A stretch of DNA of 64,000 nucleotides from Limosilactobacillus reuteri (GTDB lineage: Bacteria; Bacillota; Bacilli; Lactobacillales; Lactobacillaceae): positions 1,973,001 to 2,037,000 of the forward strand of contig NZ_CP139478.1 of assembly GCF_034259105.1 (NCBI RefSeq), given 5' to 3'. Both the position numbers and the translations under genes were made by a program. The notes below the pieces were generated by a model. It made no database searches and was not told the origin of the DNA. It saw nothing but the letters and a program-made list of their open reading frames with translations. This document shows, one piece after another, positions 1 through 9,189 of the stretch (positions are counted from its first letter, which is position 1; every line of letters begins with the position of its first letter).

Positions 1-804
1 AATAGTATGGTTATAGTAATCTAGTCCCCGCACCATATTGGTATCAATTTCAAAATCAATTCCTAATTTATTTAATAAGGCCTGCACTTCGTCAAAGTAA
101 GCTTGTGACTCTTCATCAAGGTAATCAAGAATTGATGGAGCTTCTGCAACAATCTTCTTATCACCTTCATCTTTACTATCAAGTACACGCAATGGATTCT
201 TATATAAACGTTCTTGAGAGTCTTTACTCAATTCATCATAGTGAGGCTTTAAGTAGTTAATTAATGCTTCACGGTAGTCTTCACGAACTTTCTTATCCCC
301 AAGAGTATTAATAACCAATTTAACATTTGGCACCCCAAACTTCTTAAAGAGAGCCATTGCCATTGAAATAACTTCCACATCAATCTGTGGTGACTCATTG
401 TTTAATGCTTCAACCCCAATTTGGTGAAATTCACGTTGCCGCCCTGATTGTGGTCGTTCATACCGGAACATTGGCCCCATGTAATAAACTTTATAAGGTT
501 TAGGATATTCTGGACCATAGAGCTTATTTTCTACGTAAGCCCGTACTACTCCAGCTGTTCCCTCTGGACGTAATGCAATATGCCGATCACCCTTATCATG
601 GAAATCGTACATTTCTTTTTCAACAATATCTGAAGTATCGCCCACATTCCGTGAAAAAACATGGTAGTCTTCAAACATCGGTGTTCGAATTCCACGGTAT
701 CCAAACTGTTTAAAAACTTCGCGCGCATTTTGTTCTACTTTTTCCCAAATGCTTGTAGTTCCTGGTAAGATATCTGCAGTTCCCTTTGGCTTTTGATAAT
801 CCAT
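1..804 (-). CDS. hisS: Histidyl-tRNA synthetase, 5' part (gene runs off window start)
   Basis: Charges tRNA-His with histidine in the cytoplasm (class II synthetase). The first 268 codons are present and the reading frame is open to the window edge. The N-terminus begins [15 protein letters not shown] and class II motif 1 and 2 regions are readable (RTPMFED, then [17 protein letters not shown]), followed by RGLDYYN near the edge. The ATG at 802-804 follows a GGGG-rich ribosome binding site. A His T-box leader lies directly upstream, so expression should rise when tRNA-His is uncharged. Product is certain; the C-terminal half lies outside the window. Confidence 0.95.
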   Translation of the reverse strand, partial: MDYQKPKGTADILPGTTSIWEKVEQNAREVFKQFGYRGIRTPMFEDYHVFSRNVGDTSDIVEKEMYDFHDKGDRHIALRPEGTAGVVRAYVENKLYGPEYPKPYKVYYMGPMFRYERPQSGRQREFHQIGVEALNNESPQIDVEVISMAMALFKKFGVPNVKLVINTLGDKKVREDYREALINYLKPHYDELSKDSQERLYKNPLRVLDSKDEGDKKIVAEAPSILDYLDEESQAYFDEVQALLNKLGIDFEIDTNMVRGLDYYNHTI

Positions 805-834
805 ATGTTTCCCCTTTCATTACGTATAAAAACA

Positions 835-1092
835 AAAGCCCTCTAAGACTTTAACAGCCTTAGAGGGCGATATTCATCACTGTTCCACCTCTATTTTACA
901 GTAACCTCACAGTCACTGCCTCATGGAGTTGCGTTAACTCCTGATGATAACGGAATCACCGGAACAGACTACTAAAATTCATCCTTTCAGCTAGTAGAGG
1001 TGGATCATGTCTGCTCCCAGCTCTCAGCTCAACTGGGTCTCTGTCAATTACACAGGCACTTTGTTTCTACGTCAATGCTTTTATAATACATT
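835..1092 (-). promoter_or_regulatory. T-box leader of hisS (His specifier)
   Basis: Read on the minus strand, this leader has a T-box-like sequence AGAGGTGGAACAGTG (about 880-894). A perfect terminator stem follows (arms 838-847 and 859-868) with a T-rich run. On the 3' side of Stem I the pattern TGATC-CAC-C places a CAC (His) codon at 1000-1002 in the specifier position. It is a transcriptional attenuator that reads uncharged tRNA-His. A -10-like TATTAT lies just upstream near 1080. The ISLre2 element ends at 1142, so the hisS promoter itself looks intact. Confidence 0.9.
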
Positions 1093-1125
1093 AGTGATTT
1101 TACCATAGCTTATAGATTTTGGGTA

Positions 1126-1141
1126 TCATTTATCCAAATTA
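1126..1141 (-). pseudogene. Detached 3' end of the MFS transporter gene
   Basis: Read on the minus strand, this gives the codons AAT TTG GAT AAA TGA. With one copy of the duplicated 9-mer removed, it joins in frame to the MFS pseudogene at 4388. It is the original C-terminus and stop, left behind when the ISLre2 element inserted. Confidence 0.8.
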
Positions 1142-1183
1142 GTATCTGTCAAGTTTTCATAGGTAGCCTTTAAATATACAGTT

Positions 1184-2566
1184 TTAGTGGGTTAGTGCCT
1201 TAAAAAGTTGTCCCATTGGTCTACTTGTGGCCGTGTTAATCGGAATTATTCCTTGTACTGCTCCAATTGACGGCTTTGTCGGTGCTTTTCTTAGAAACTC
1301 TCCAGTTCGAATATGTATTTCCTGTAATAGGCTGGTTTGAGCCACTCGAGGAAGAACTGTTAATTGTTCTAGGATCGTATTTAAACTAGCTTGCAGTTCA
1401 CCATTCATTCGGGCTTCAATTAAACCAATCATGGCCTTAGCCCCCTGCTCAGTCCACGACTTGCCCTGTTTCTTCATCCGGTAAGTAAAAGCCCGGTGAG
1501 AACTTTCGACTGAACCGATTAAATGAATATCCTTAAATCCACGCATTTGTGGCGAGAGGATGTACCGCCAATTTCGCTGTAGATATTTTCTTAAACGCAT
1601 TAGGTCGTCTGCTTGTTTTTCTGTTAAGTTTTGTGATTCATAAGTATCTAAAATTATCGTTAGCTCTGCTTGATCATGATGGCGAACCGCTTTAATTGCT
1701 CGCATAGCTAATTCGTTGTGATGACCTAAAGTATGTTCAATTTTCTGTAAGCAATGATAGCGGTCGAGAAAGTATTCACCATGTGCACCTTGAGGAACTA
1801 GACTTAATAGCTTAGCTGGTTCGTAACCTGGGCCAGCGTCACTGGCCAAAAAGATCGTTTGACCGGCAAGCTTATAATGGCGGTCTAAATAATCACTTAG
1901 TCGTGCTTCAAGCCGTCCTTGGTGCCCAACACTGAGAAAGTCATGCCGATTAATGATTTGATTAGCTACTCGCTCATAAACCCGATAATGGTGCACAAGA
2001 GTCAGCTGACCTGCTTCTTTTTTGCCTTTAATCATAAAGGCATCACCCTCAATAGTTAAATTTTTAGGCATATGGCGAGGAGTAGTTTGGTGTTCTTTTG
2101 CTTGAGTTTGTTTAGCTACCTGATTTCCTAACTCATGCACGGCGTGCATTACCGAATCGGCAGTAATTCCGCTGTCAAATACAAGGTTCAAAATGTCGGC
2201 AGTATTACGCATTGTAGTTGTTTGGGCAATCTTAGCCATCATCATTAAGTAGTGCGGCGATAAACGACGACGTGGTTTAATTTTTAATTGTTGGTCTAAG
2301 TAAAATTCACGTTTCTTTGTCCCAGCCTGATAATACCGTCGTTGAAAAGTCACCGGGCCAAAGATAAAGTTAAGCGTCCGTGGCTGTTTATTGATTACTT
2401 GATAGTTCGCTGGAGCTTGGGACTTTAAGCTTCGATCTAAGCTTTCCAAAAAGTTTTGCATGATTACTTGTCCTAACTCCAATACCCCTTTTAAAATAAT
2501 CTGTTCAGCTTCAAATAAACTGCCTGATTTCACCAAATTCTGCTCGATTTCTGTTAAAATATCCAT
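1184..2566 (-). CDS. ISLre2 family transposase
   Basis: A 460-residue transposase of the ISLre2 (UPF0236) family. The N-terminus MDILTEIEQNLVKSG and the central region IFLASDAGPGYEP and YHCLQKIEH are characteristic of the family. The gene is full length with no internal stop. The nested IS3-type element is inserted about 40 bp upstream of the ATG, so the native promoter is probably separated from the gene and transcription may now depend on read-through from the IS3-type element, which is in the same orientation. Any present activity is unknown. Confidence 0.9.
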   Translation of the reverse strand: MDILTEIEQNLVKSGSLFEAEQIILKGVLELGQVIMQNFLESLDRSLKSQAPANYQVINKQPRTLNFIFGPVTFQRRYYQAGTKKREFYLDQQLKIKPRRRLSPHYLMMMAKIAQTTTMRNTADILNLVFDSGITADSVMHAVHELGNQVAKQTQAKEHQTTPRHMPKNLTIEGDAFMIKGKKEAGQLTLVHHYRVYERVANQIINRHDFLSVGHQGRLEARLSDYLDRHYKLAGQTIFLASDAGPGYEPAKLLSLVPQGAHGEYFLDRYHCLQKIEHTLGHHNELAMRAIKAVRHHDQAELTIILDTYESQNLTEKQADDLMRLRKYLQRNWRYILSPQMRGFKDIHLIGSVESSHRAFTYRMKKQGKSWTEQGAKAMIGLIEARMNGELQASLNTILEQLTVLPRVAQTSLLQEIHIRTGEFLRKAPTKPSIGAVQGIIPINTATSRPMGQLFKALTH

Positions 2567-2642
2567 GAGGAAAGACCTGCCTTTGCTTAGTATTCGACGG
2601 CACTATGTCCCGTCAAGTATACAGATCAAATAGATAAAAATT

Positions 2643-3461
2643 TTAGGCAGCTTGATTGCGGAATTGTTCCGCGGTCAAGCCGTTTTTGCTTGTGTAAGCG
2701 CGTTTGGTATTAAAGTATTCAATGGCTCCTTTGACGAGCTGTTCTAGCTCTGCTAGCGTCTTAGGACGATTATGTTTGTTAATCCAGATTAGCTTGAAGT
2801 CATTCCACCAACGCTCTATGGGGGAGTTTTCCCAAGGATGACCGGGGTGTGACATACTATGAATACAATTTTTAGAGGCTAAGTAGTCGTTGAACATACT
2901 TGAGCAGTAAGCTGATCCGCGGTCAGTATGGATCATTGGTTGCGCATCAGGTTCAACCGTAAAAGCACGATTAAAGGTTTCAATTACTGCTGATGAAGTT
3001 TCTGTGTCTGAAATATTGTAGCTTAAAGCGTAACGACCATATAAATCTAAAATAACGTGTACTCGTACTTTATGAAGTGTGTGTTCGCCGTAGGCAACTT
3101 CCGTTGTGTCGGTAACCCACACTTCATTTTTAGTTTCACGGTCGAATTGTCCCTGCAATAAGTTGTCATTGATGTATTCTTCATGGCGTTGAATTCGATT
3201 GCGCTTCTTCTTCCTAATATTTGCTCTAATTCCATGCTTACGCATGCAATTAGTTATTCGTTTTAATCCAGCGGTAAAGCTTAAACGGTTTTCAAAGCTT
3301 AACTGTGTAGTCATCGCTAAATATCCCAGCGTCCAATTATGTTCTTCTTCTAACTCTACAATCGCTTCAAGTAACTCTGCTTGCTCATTATGATATCGAC
3401 TTGGCTTTCGATTGAGCCATTTGTAATAACCATCTCGCGAAGAATCAGCTATTTTACACAA
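2643..3461 (-). CDS. IS3-family transposase, OrfB (DDE integrase part)
   Basis: This frame carries the catalytic integrase core: WVTDTTEV (first Asp), IHTDRGSAYCS (second Asp) and NSPIERWWNDFK (Glu), followed by AEQFRNQAA at the C-terminus. Its frame stays open upstream of the listed Met and reads a conserved segment (KGLRYQAIKELNQENG). OrfB is therefore most likely made as an OrfAB fusion by a -1 shift near the GAAAAGG sequence around 3530 (minus strand), the usual strategy of IS3 elements. Nothing looks broken. Confidence 0.88.
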   Translation of the reverse strand: MCKIADSSRDGYYKWLNRKPSRYHNEQAELLEAIVELEEEHNWTLGYLAMTTQLSFENRLSFTAGLKRITNCMRKHGIRANIRKKKRNRIQRHEEYINDNLLQGQFDRETKNEVWVTDTTEVAYGEHTLHKVRVHVILDLYGRYALSYNISDTETSSAVIETFNRAFTVEPDAQPMIHTDRGSAYCSSMFNDYLASKNCIHSMSHPGHPWENSPIERWWNDFKLIWINKHNRPKTLAELEQLVKGAIEYFNTKRAYTSKNGLTAEQFRNQAA

Positions 3462-3490
3462 CTGGCTAATTGACCATCCATTTTCTTGAT

Positions 3491-4204
3491 TTAGTTCTTT
3501 GATGGCTTGGTACCGGAGTCCTTTTCCACCTCCCGATTGCGTATTTCTGTTAATTTTTTTGCGAACGCAATCTCCATCTCTTGCTTTTCTAGCTGAGCCC
3601 TTAATAAGTGATTTTCTGCCTTGAGTCGGTCAACTTCCGTCCACTTCTCTTCTGGCTTAGCTTTGCCTCGGCGATCACGAAGTGATTCTGGGTCATTACC
3701 GCTTTTGCGATACTTTTGATACCAGCCATAAACTTGTTGGTAACTAATATGGTACTTTTCAACTGCCCAATTGTAGTTCACATCATGCTTAATCAACTCT
3801 TCAATGATAGTAAGTCGTTCTTCAAAGTCAGTCTTTCGTCCACTCATTTTTGAATCTCGCTTTCTTGGCGTATAGGCCTTTAAGTTAGATTCATTATACC
3901 GGATAATCCATTGTTCTAGTTGCCTTTGAGATCGTAAACCGTGTTTTATCGCAAATAAATCTAATGCCTCATCTGTTTGTTGATATTGTTCAACCAATGA
4001 GTTTTTAAATTCTTTAGAGTAGCTTTGATTATGATGACTTGTTTGAAGTCCTGGCATTCCCTGATACTTGTATAGAAGACTCCACCGCCTGATAGTTTTT
4101 TGGCTAATCTTGTACTTAGTTATTACCTTATGGATTCCATTTCGTAAAACTTCATTGAGGATTAAGAGTTTTTCCTCTGCTGAGTATTTAGATTTTCTTC
4201 CCAT
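3491..4204 (-). CDS. IS3-family transposase, OrfA (helix-turn-helix part)
   Basis: A 237-residue DNA-binding subunit with two helix-turn-helix repeats (KYSAEEKLLILNEVL near the start and DFEERLTIIEELI near residue 125), then a leucine-rich coiled segment (RLKAENHLLRAQLEKQEMEIAF). The start is placed at the ATG at 4202-4204 (MGRKSKY), after GGAGGG and TTTTTCT. The longer open frame upstream reads through the terminal inverted repeat. The ribosome binding site lies in the 3' arm of a hairpin (4212-4262), which should mute translation from read-through transcripts. Confidence 0.85.
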   Translation of the reverse strand: MGRKSKYSAEEKLLILNEVLRNGIHKVITKYKISQKTIRRWSLLYKYQGMPGLQTSHHNQSYSKEFKNSLVEQYQQTDEALDLFAIKHGLRSQRQLEQWIIRYNESNLKAYTPRKRDSKMSGRKTDFEERLTIIEELIKHDVNYNWAVEKYHISYQQVYGWYQKYRKSGNDPESLRDRRGKAKPEEKWTEVDRLKAENHLLRAQLEKQEMEIAFAKKLTEIRNREVEKDSGTKPSKN

Positions 4205-4377
4205 AGAAAAAGCCCTCCGAGTATAAGATGAATTTTCTATTTCATCTGTATACTCAGAGGGCATTATAGCCGACACACTAAAGGCTACTGGTCTTTTCTT
4301 TTTTTGTAAATAAGTAAATTGGTCTACAAAAAAGATTTCCACGACCAGATGAATTATTCATCCAACCTATGAAAATC

Positions 4378-5577
4378 TTACACTAACTCCAAATTAAGCC
4401 GTCGCTGAACTCGGTGTAAATGCCATAAATAAAGACAGATAATAATCAAAGTACCGGTCATTAGACAAAAGACTGAAATAAACAAAAATTGATAACTTCC
4501 TTTTTCAATGACAAATCCACCGTACAATGGACCAATCGCCCGTCCAACCGACATCATAATATTAAGCAGTCCTTAATAATGCCCAGCTTCATCAACATTA
4601 GTCAGTTGCGCAATCCAAGCAGGCAAGCCAGCAAAACTGGTCATTTCACCAATTGTTAAGATTACAAAATCAATAACAAAAGCTGTCAGAGTCCGAGCAA
4701 AAATTAATAAGAGGAAGGATAAAGCAAAAATAAAGATTCCCACAATAATTTGTGTCGATAACCGAACGTAGGGACTTAACTTATTAACAAGTGGTTGGCC
4801 GATAATAATTAACACCCCGTTTAATGTCCATAACATACTATAGGCATAGAATGGAATCCCCATATTTGTCATATGGACTGCCATTACACTTTCCCATAAA
4901 GAATAACTTAAATGAACCGTAATATAGTTTATGAGTATAAATCAAACCAAGATGATCCATCGCGAATGTAATTGGCGGGAATCATGATAATGTTCTTGTA
5001 TTTCTGAACTATCTTTAATTGCATCTACAGCCACATTAAATGTTAAAACTACTACTAGCATTAACAAGGCATAAAAGATTGTTGCTACAGCAAAAACTAC
5101 CACTACACTAATAGGCAGAAGAACGCCAACCAGCAACGTTCCAATCACAACCCCAATATTAAAGGCCATATAAATATAATTAAAAACATAGCGGGAAGAA
5201 TGATCACTAACCAACGTCCCATAAGAATTAACAATCGTGGCATTGATTCCATCACCAAAGCTGTTAATCGTAATTAGGACAGCATACCATGGCCAATCAT
5301 GAATAAAGATCAATAAGAATATCGCTAGCGTTGATAGACTAACTCCTAAAATGGCTGTTTGATATTGCTTCCAATGGTCAAACAACCATCCTCCTAAATA
5401 ATTTCCCATCATCATGGCAATTGACATTATCAACATTACAAAACCAGCAGTCGTCAAAGTTTGCCCAAGGTAATTATGAAGATACATAGTTGTAAGCGGC
5501 CATAAAAAAGCTGCCCCAGTGTTGTTTAACAAACTTGCAAGGGCAACCCATTTTAATTTTACTGTTTGCTGTTCCAT
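4378..5577 (-). pseudogene. MFS transporter pseudogene, two stops and IS-truncated 3' end
   Basis: A 12-helix major facilitator drug/sugar-efflux-type permease. It starts at 5577 (MEQQTVKLKW), just past the stop of the preceding gene. Two in-frame stops break it: TGA near 4942 (after SRWIILV, with FILINYITVHL continuing) and TAA at 4573 (after DEAGHY, with GLLNIMM continuing). The ISLre2 element then enters the last codons. Element DNA supplies the present stop at 4378-4380. On the far side of the element, 1126-1141 still encodes the original end (…NLDK then TGA) in the correct frame. The substrate cannot be told. Confidence 0.9.
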
Positions 5578-5578
5578 T

Positions 5579-6199
5579 TTAACGTTCAAATACCATATCA
5601 GAGGAAGGTACACGTAAGAGCGTATAGGTTACTGCACTATGATTTGCTTTTAACCCTAAACCATTAATAACCGTATTTTTATACTTTACATCCATTACCG
5701 CTGCAAAAGCATGACCTGTCTTGGCATCCTCTTTTTCCAATTGCTTTTTATCCCATGGCAAAGCGCTCGCATCTAAGGTAACTAGCCGCGATCCATCAGC
5801 AACCGATCCATATCGTGAATTTGTTGTATATTTATCATTCCCAGCCCAGTACGTATATGACACAATTGGGTGCTTGCCGCTTTTACTACGGGTCGCTAAA
5901 ACATAATAGAAATCATCTGACTTATTTCCCATTTGAAGTGGGCGATAAGTGATTGAAGTCTGTGTTTGGTGGTGATTATTAATATCAACTGGGCGGAAAA
6001 ATGTGAGATATGACATCCCCCCGAGCCAACCTAACGAGACAACTAATAAGATCACATAACAGATCACTAAATTTAATTTAAATACTTTTTTTGTCTTCGC
6101 AATCAGCATTAATTGTTTAACACGGATATAGTGGATTACATAACAAAAAAAGGTAATTGCACATATCCACGATAGCCATCCTAGCCAATTCCAACTCAT
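5579..6199 (-). CDS. Membrane protein, LVIS_2131-like, unknown function
   Basis: A 206-residue protein with two N-terminal membrane helices (about residues 4-22 and 40-62) followed by a soluble C-terminal domain of about 135 residues, probably outside the membrane. The start is set at MSWNWLGW, after GGAG at a good distance; the upstream Met lacks a ribosome binding site. Its stop almost touches the MFS pseudogene start (3 bp), so the two were probably co-transcribed. It resembles lactobacillar proteins annotated LVIS_2131 family; I know of no assigned activity. Confidence 0.6.
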   Translation of the reverse strand: MSWNWLGWLSWICAITFFCYVIHYIRVKQLMLIAKTKKVFKLNLVICYVILLVVSLGWLGGMSYLTFFRPVDINNHHQTQTSITYRPLQMGNKSDDFYYVLATRSKSGKHPIVSYTYWAGNDKYTTNSRYGSVADGSRLVTLDASALPWDKKQLEKEDAKTGHAFAAVMDVKYKNTVINGLGLKANHSAVTYTLLRVPSSDMVFER

Positions 6200-6423
6200 A
6201 ATTTTCAATACTCCATTCTCTAAATTATTTACTATGATTATCACACAAATTGATTCACTTGTCGTTAAATCTTAATAACAAACAAATAAATTTAATAAAA
6301 TAACTACAAGGATAAGTTCAAACTGTGCTAAACTAATTTTTGGTAACAAACTGTGTCTTGATTTAGAATAAGAGATAAGGTTAGTATTATTTAATAATAT
6401 ACCTACTAAGGAGGAATGTTTTC

Positions 6424-6609
6424 ATGGACAATTTGAGTGAGCTTGCTCAAGAATTGATTAATTTTGAGTGCGAAAATGACTTAAATGATAATGAAGTTGC
6501 TTTCGGCAGTCATTTATCTGTTGAACGAATTCACGAAATTAAATCATCCAATACCCCAGTAACTTCAGAGGAAGTCGAATTGCTTCAACGGTTCATGCAA
6601 AGTAAGTAA
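6424..6609 (+). CDS. Small acidic protein (LBP_cg2779-like)
   Basis: A 61-residue, acidic, mostly helical protein behind a strong AAGGAGGAATG ribosome binding site. The pattern LNDNEVAFGSHLSVERIHEIKS looks like the core of a degenerate helix-turn-helix domain, and short proteins of this type are annotated LBP_cg2779 family in lactobacilli. Function unknown. It is monocistronic, and a bidirectional terminator follows at 6690. Confidence 0.65.
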   Translation: MDNLSELAQELINFECENDLNDNEVAFGSHLSVERIHEIKSSNTPVTSEEVELLQRFMQSK

Positions 6610-6689
6610 CATAACCATTCATGCCATTGTGGCAAAATCAAAATTTAATACCTTCTAAAGCAGAACTAATAATATTTCTCTGCTCTAAT

Positions 6690-6738
6690 CTAAAAAGGGA
6701 CCTAAAAGAAAACATCACTTTCTTCTAGGTCCTTTTTC
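6690..6738. terminator. Bidirectional rho-independent terminator
   Basis: The arms GGGACCTA and TAGGTCC are flanked by A and T runs on both sides. It serves the small gene on the plus strand and the LacI-type regulator on the minus strand. Confidence 0.85.
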
Positions 6739-6741
6739 TGT

Positions 6742-7686
6742 TTATTGTGGTTGATAGAATTCAACTGGAATAAGTTTAGTTTCTATTTCTTCATGAGGTG
6801 TTTCTATTCGTTTCATTAAAGTTTCAATTAATTCTTGTGCCAATAATGGAATTGGTTGAATTACTGTTGGAAGGTAGGGCGCTACTTTCCGAATTAATCG
6901 TGAACCATCATAACCTGTAATGAAAAAGTCTTTATTTATTTGCTTTCCTGCCTGGTAGTAAAGATTGCTAATCGTTAACGCTTGAACGTCATTAGAAGCC
7001 AGCACTCCATCATAATTACCAGGGAACGTAGCCTCAAGATCCAAATGTTGGAGAGCTAAAGGTTCAAAATCTCGTTTCTGTTTATTCAAAAAATCAAGTG
7101 CCCCTTGAATCCGATTGATGGTAGGTGAAACAGATGTATCTTCATCCACAATTACTGCCAAGTGTTTTACATCATGTTCTACCAAATACTTCGCTGCTAA
7201 TTCACCCCCGTGGTAACTATCAGCTGCAACAATCGGAATATTGTCAGCAAGGTATCTGTCAAAAGAAACAATAGGAGCAGTAAGTTGATGATATTCCTCT
7301 ATCCCCAGATTATGAGAACCCGAAATAATCCCATCCACTTGATTTGCCATCAACATATTTAAATATTCATGCTCTATTTCCGGATTTTGTGCCGATGATG
7401 CAATAATTGTTTTATAACCCTTCTTAAATAATTCATGTTCAAGCTCATTTGCTAATTCTGCAAAAAATGGATTAATTAAATTAGGAAAAATCAAGCCAAC
7501 AAACTTAGATGGTTTCCCCTGCATCGCCCGTGCCAAGGCATTTGGTTGGTAATTCAACTCTCGCATCGCCGCATGGACCTTATCAATCGTCTTTTGACTT
7601 AAAGAACCATAACTATTGATTACTCTTGAAACAGTAGTTACTGAGACCCCCGCTAATTGAGCAACATCTTTTAACTTAGCAACCAT
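6742..7686 (-). CDS. LacI-family transcriptional repressor (ScrR-like)
   Basis: A 314-residue sugar-operon regulator. The N-terminal helix-turn-helix LKDVAQLAGVSVTTVSRVIN (residues 5-24) and hinge NYQPNALARAMQ are followed by a periplasmic-binding-protein-like effector domain (GLIFPNLINPFF onward). It resembles sucrose-operon repressors (ScrR) of lactobacilli, but no sugar gene lies next to it here, because IS30 copy 1 occupies the upstream side. The ATG at 7686 follows AAGGAG. The ligand is an inference only. Confidence 0.85.
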   Translation of the reverse strand: MVAKLKDVAQLAGVSVTTVSRVINSYGSLSQKTIDKVHAAMRELNYQPNALARAMQGKPSKFVGLIFPNLINPFFAELANELEHELFKKGYKTIIASSAQNPEIEHEYLNMLMANQVDGIISGSHNLGIEEYHQLTAPIVSFDRYLADNIPIVAADSYHGGELAAKYLVEHDVKHLAVIVDEDTSVSPTINRIQGALDFLNKQKRDFEPLALQHLDLEATFPGNYDGVLASNDVQALTISNLYYQAGKQINKDFFITGYDGSRLIRKVAPYLPTVIQPIPLLAQELIETLMKRIETPHEEIETKLIPVEFYQPQ

Positions 7687-7937
7687 TCTAAAACTCCTTG
7701 ATTAATTTCGTTTAAGTTATTCCATTATTATAGCTCACCATATTTGAACAATCGACGGTTACTTTTAAATATAATTTTAATCGCTATTTTTACAAAAATA
7801 AGTTTTATTACATATGTTTATTTTATCATCTATCTAAAAATATTTTTCATTTGATAAAGCATATTTTGTGAAGATGATAATTATTGATTTTATGATATTT
7901 TCTCCCCAGTTTTAAAGGATTTCACTTGCTTTTTTAC
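7687..7937. other. AT-rich intergenic region
   Basis: About 250 bp with no gene. It should hold the promoter and autoregulatory operator of the LacI-type gene, but I could not point to a clear palindrome. Confidence 0.5.
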
Positions 7938-7940
7938 CTT

Positions 7941-9013
7941 CCCGAAATGTCAATTTAAGTTAGAAAGAAAATAGTTGCTCATCAGTGACGTAAGACATGA
8001 ATACTTCATATGGAGTTCGATAGCCTAGTGATTTACGGGGCAGGTTATTTCGCTTACTCATCAGTTGGGTTACCAATTCATCAGGAAGATTGTGGAAATC
8101 TAGCTGTTTCGTTAAGCCATCCCGGCGTAAAAGACCGTTGTTGTTTTCGTTCAGCCCTCGTTGATTGGGAGCACCAACCTCGGCAAAGTAAGTGTGAAGG
8201 TCAAATTGATTGGCAATCTCGCGCCAGCCGGCGAATTCTTTTCCGTTGTCAAAGGTAATCGATTTGAAGAAGTGCCGCGGGAATTTCCGAAGCCACTGAC
8301 TTAAGTGTTGGTTAATCGCATCAGCCGTCTTTTCGTGCACATTGAGTACAATTTCGACCTTCGATTGGCGTTCGGTCAGGGTCATTACCGCCCCTTGGTG
8401 CTTTTTGCCTTGGACGGTATCAGCTTCAAGGTGCCCAAATTCAGTGGCATAGTGCGGAAAGTCCTTGGCACGCTCGTGAATACTTCGCCCCAATTGGCCA
8501 GCCTTCCCACGGCGCTCGACATAGCCATTCGGGTGCCGCTTACCTCGCATCGGCAAGGAACGGACATCGAAGCCGAACTGGCCACGTTCAAACATCCGGT
8601 AAAGAGTTCGCCGGTTACAACTAATTGGGCGCTCAGCGCGCCCAATAATGGTATCAGGCGTCCACCCCTGGGCAATTTTGTCGTTGATATAAGTGAGTTC
8701 AGCCAGTGACAACTGAGTACGTTTTCGGCCACAACGTTGCTTATTGCGCATATAGTGATCTTGATAATCAGCAATTGAGGCACCGGTTTCCAGGTAACGA
8801 TAAACGCGATAAACGGTTTCGGCGCAACGTTTGATCATTTGGGCCACTCGGTACGCTTTAAGCTTTTGCACGAAAGAATAGGCGATGATTGTCAGCTCGT
8901 TTGTGGTAAGATGGGTGTAAGTCATTTGTGGTTTCCTTTCTTTTGTTTAGGGGTATTTAAAAGTCTACCACAAATGGCTTTTCTATTTTTCTAACTTAAT
9001 TTTACAAACGGCG
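7941..9013 (-). mobile_element. IS30-family element, copy 1 (1073 bp)
   Basis: Starts CCCGAAATGTCAATTTAAG and ends ACAAACGGCG. The inner terminal repeats pair TGTCAATTTAAGTTAGAAA with its imperfect inverse near 8990. A 3-bp target duplication CTT flanks it (7938-7940 and 9014-9016). A copy with only a few base differences is at 51472-52544. Confidence 0.92.
7960..8925 (-). CDS. IS30-family transposase (copy 1)
   Basis: A 321-residue DDE transposase. The N-terminal helix-turn-helix region (MTYTHLTTNELTIIAYSF) is followed by the catalytic core: FGHLEADTVQGKKH (Asp), SITFDNGKEFAGW (Asp) and NQRGLNENNNGLLRR (Glu). It is intact and differs from the copy at 51491 at Tyr/His near the N-terminus and His/Arg in LDF(H/R)NLPDE. 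Long antisense open frames inside it are shadows. Confidence 0.92.
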   Translation of the reverse strand: MTYTHLTTNELTIIAYSFVQKLKAYRVAQMIKRCAETVYRVYRYLETGASIADYQDHYMRNKQRCGRKRTQLSLAELTYINDKIAQGWTPDTIIGRAERPISCNRRTLYRMFERGQFGFDVRSLPMRGKRHPNGYVERRGKAGQLGRSIHERAKDFPHYATEFGHLEADTVQGKKHQGAVMTLTERQSKVEIVLNVHEKTADAINQHLSQWLRKFPRHFFKSITFDNGKEFAGWREIANQFDLHTYFAEVGAPNQRGLNENNNGLLRRDGLTKQLDFHNLPDELVTQLMSKRNNLPRKSLGYRTPYEVFMSYVTDEQLFSF

Positions 9014-9189
9014 CTTCAAATTAAATTGACGCTAAAGAGAATTAATGCTAGTTTATAGGTAGTTGAATCTTTAGAACTTCTTAAACTTTTTGACCTTTTT
9101 CATATTATTTTAATTTATGAAATGATTAATAAGCCACTTTTAGGATTAAGGTTTAGGAATTTCAAATATAACTTAAGGAGTCACTGCCA

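Larger units (their letters stand above)
2606..4263 (-). mobile_element. IS3-family (IS150-like) element nested in the ISLre2 element
   Basis: About 1.66 kb carrying two transposase frames. The ends form imperfect inverted repeats of about 29 bp sharing AGTATACAGAT and AAATAGA (2606 onward, and inverted back from 4263), with TG...CA termini. I could not find an exact target duplication (flanks cta and tta). The orfA-proximal end contains a second inverted copy of its own terminal repeat, making a strong hairpin before the start codon. Confidence 0.85.
1142..4387 (-). mobile_element. ISLre2-family insertion sequence, interrupted by a nested IS3-family element
   Basis: The outer boundaries are supported by a 9-bp direct repeat TCCAAATTA at 1133-1141 and 4388-4396, which is the target duplication. 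The terminal inverted repeats are imperfect but share TTTTCATAGG (starting at 1142 and, inverted, ending at 4387). One transposase gene (1184-2566) lies inside. A second element (2606-4263) sits between the transposase and its own upstream end. The insertion target is the 3' end of the MFS gene on the minus strand. Confidence 0.88.

Noticed and set aside
8010..8783. Long open frames antisense to the IS30 transposases (also at 51541-52314 and 57803-58771 region)
   Set aside because: They are mirror frames of conserved transposase codons, without ribosome binding sites.
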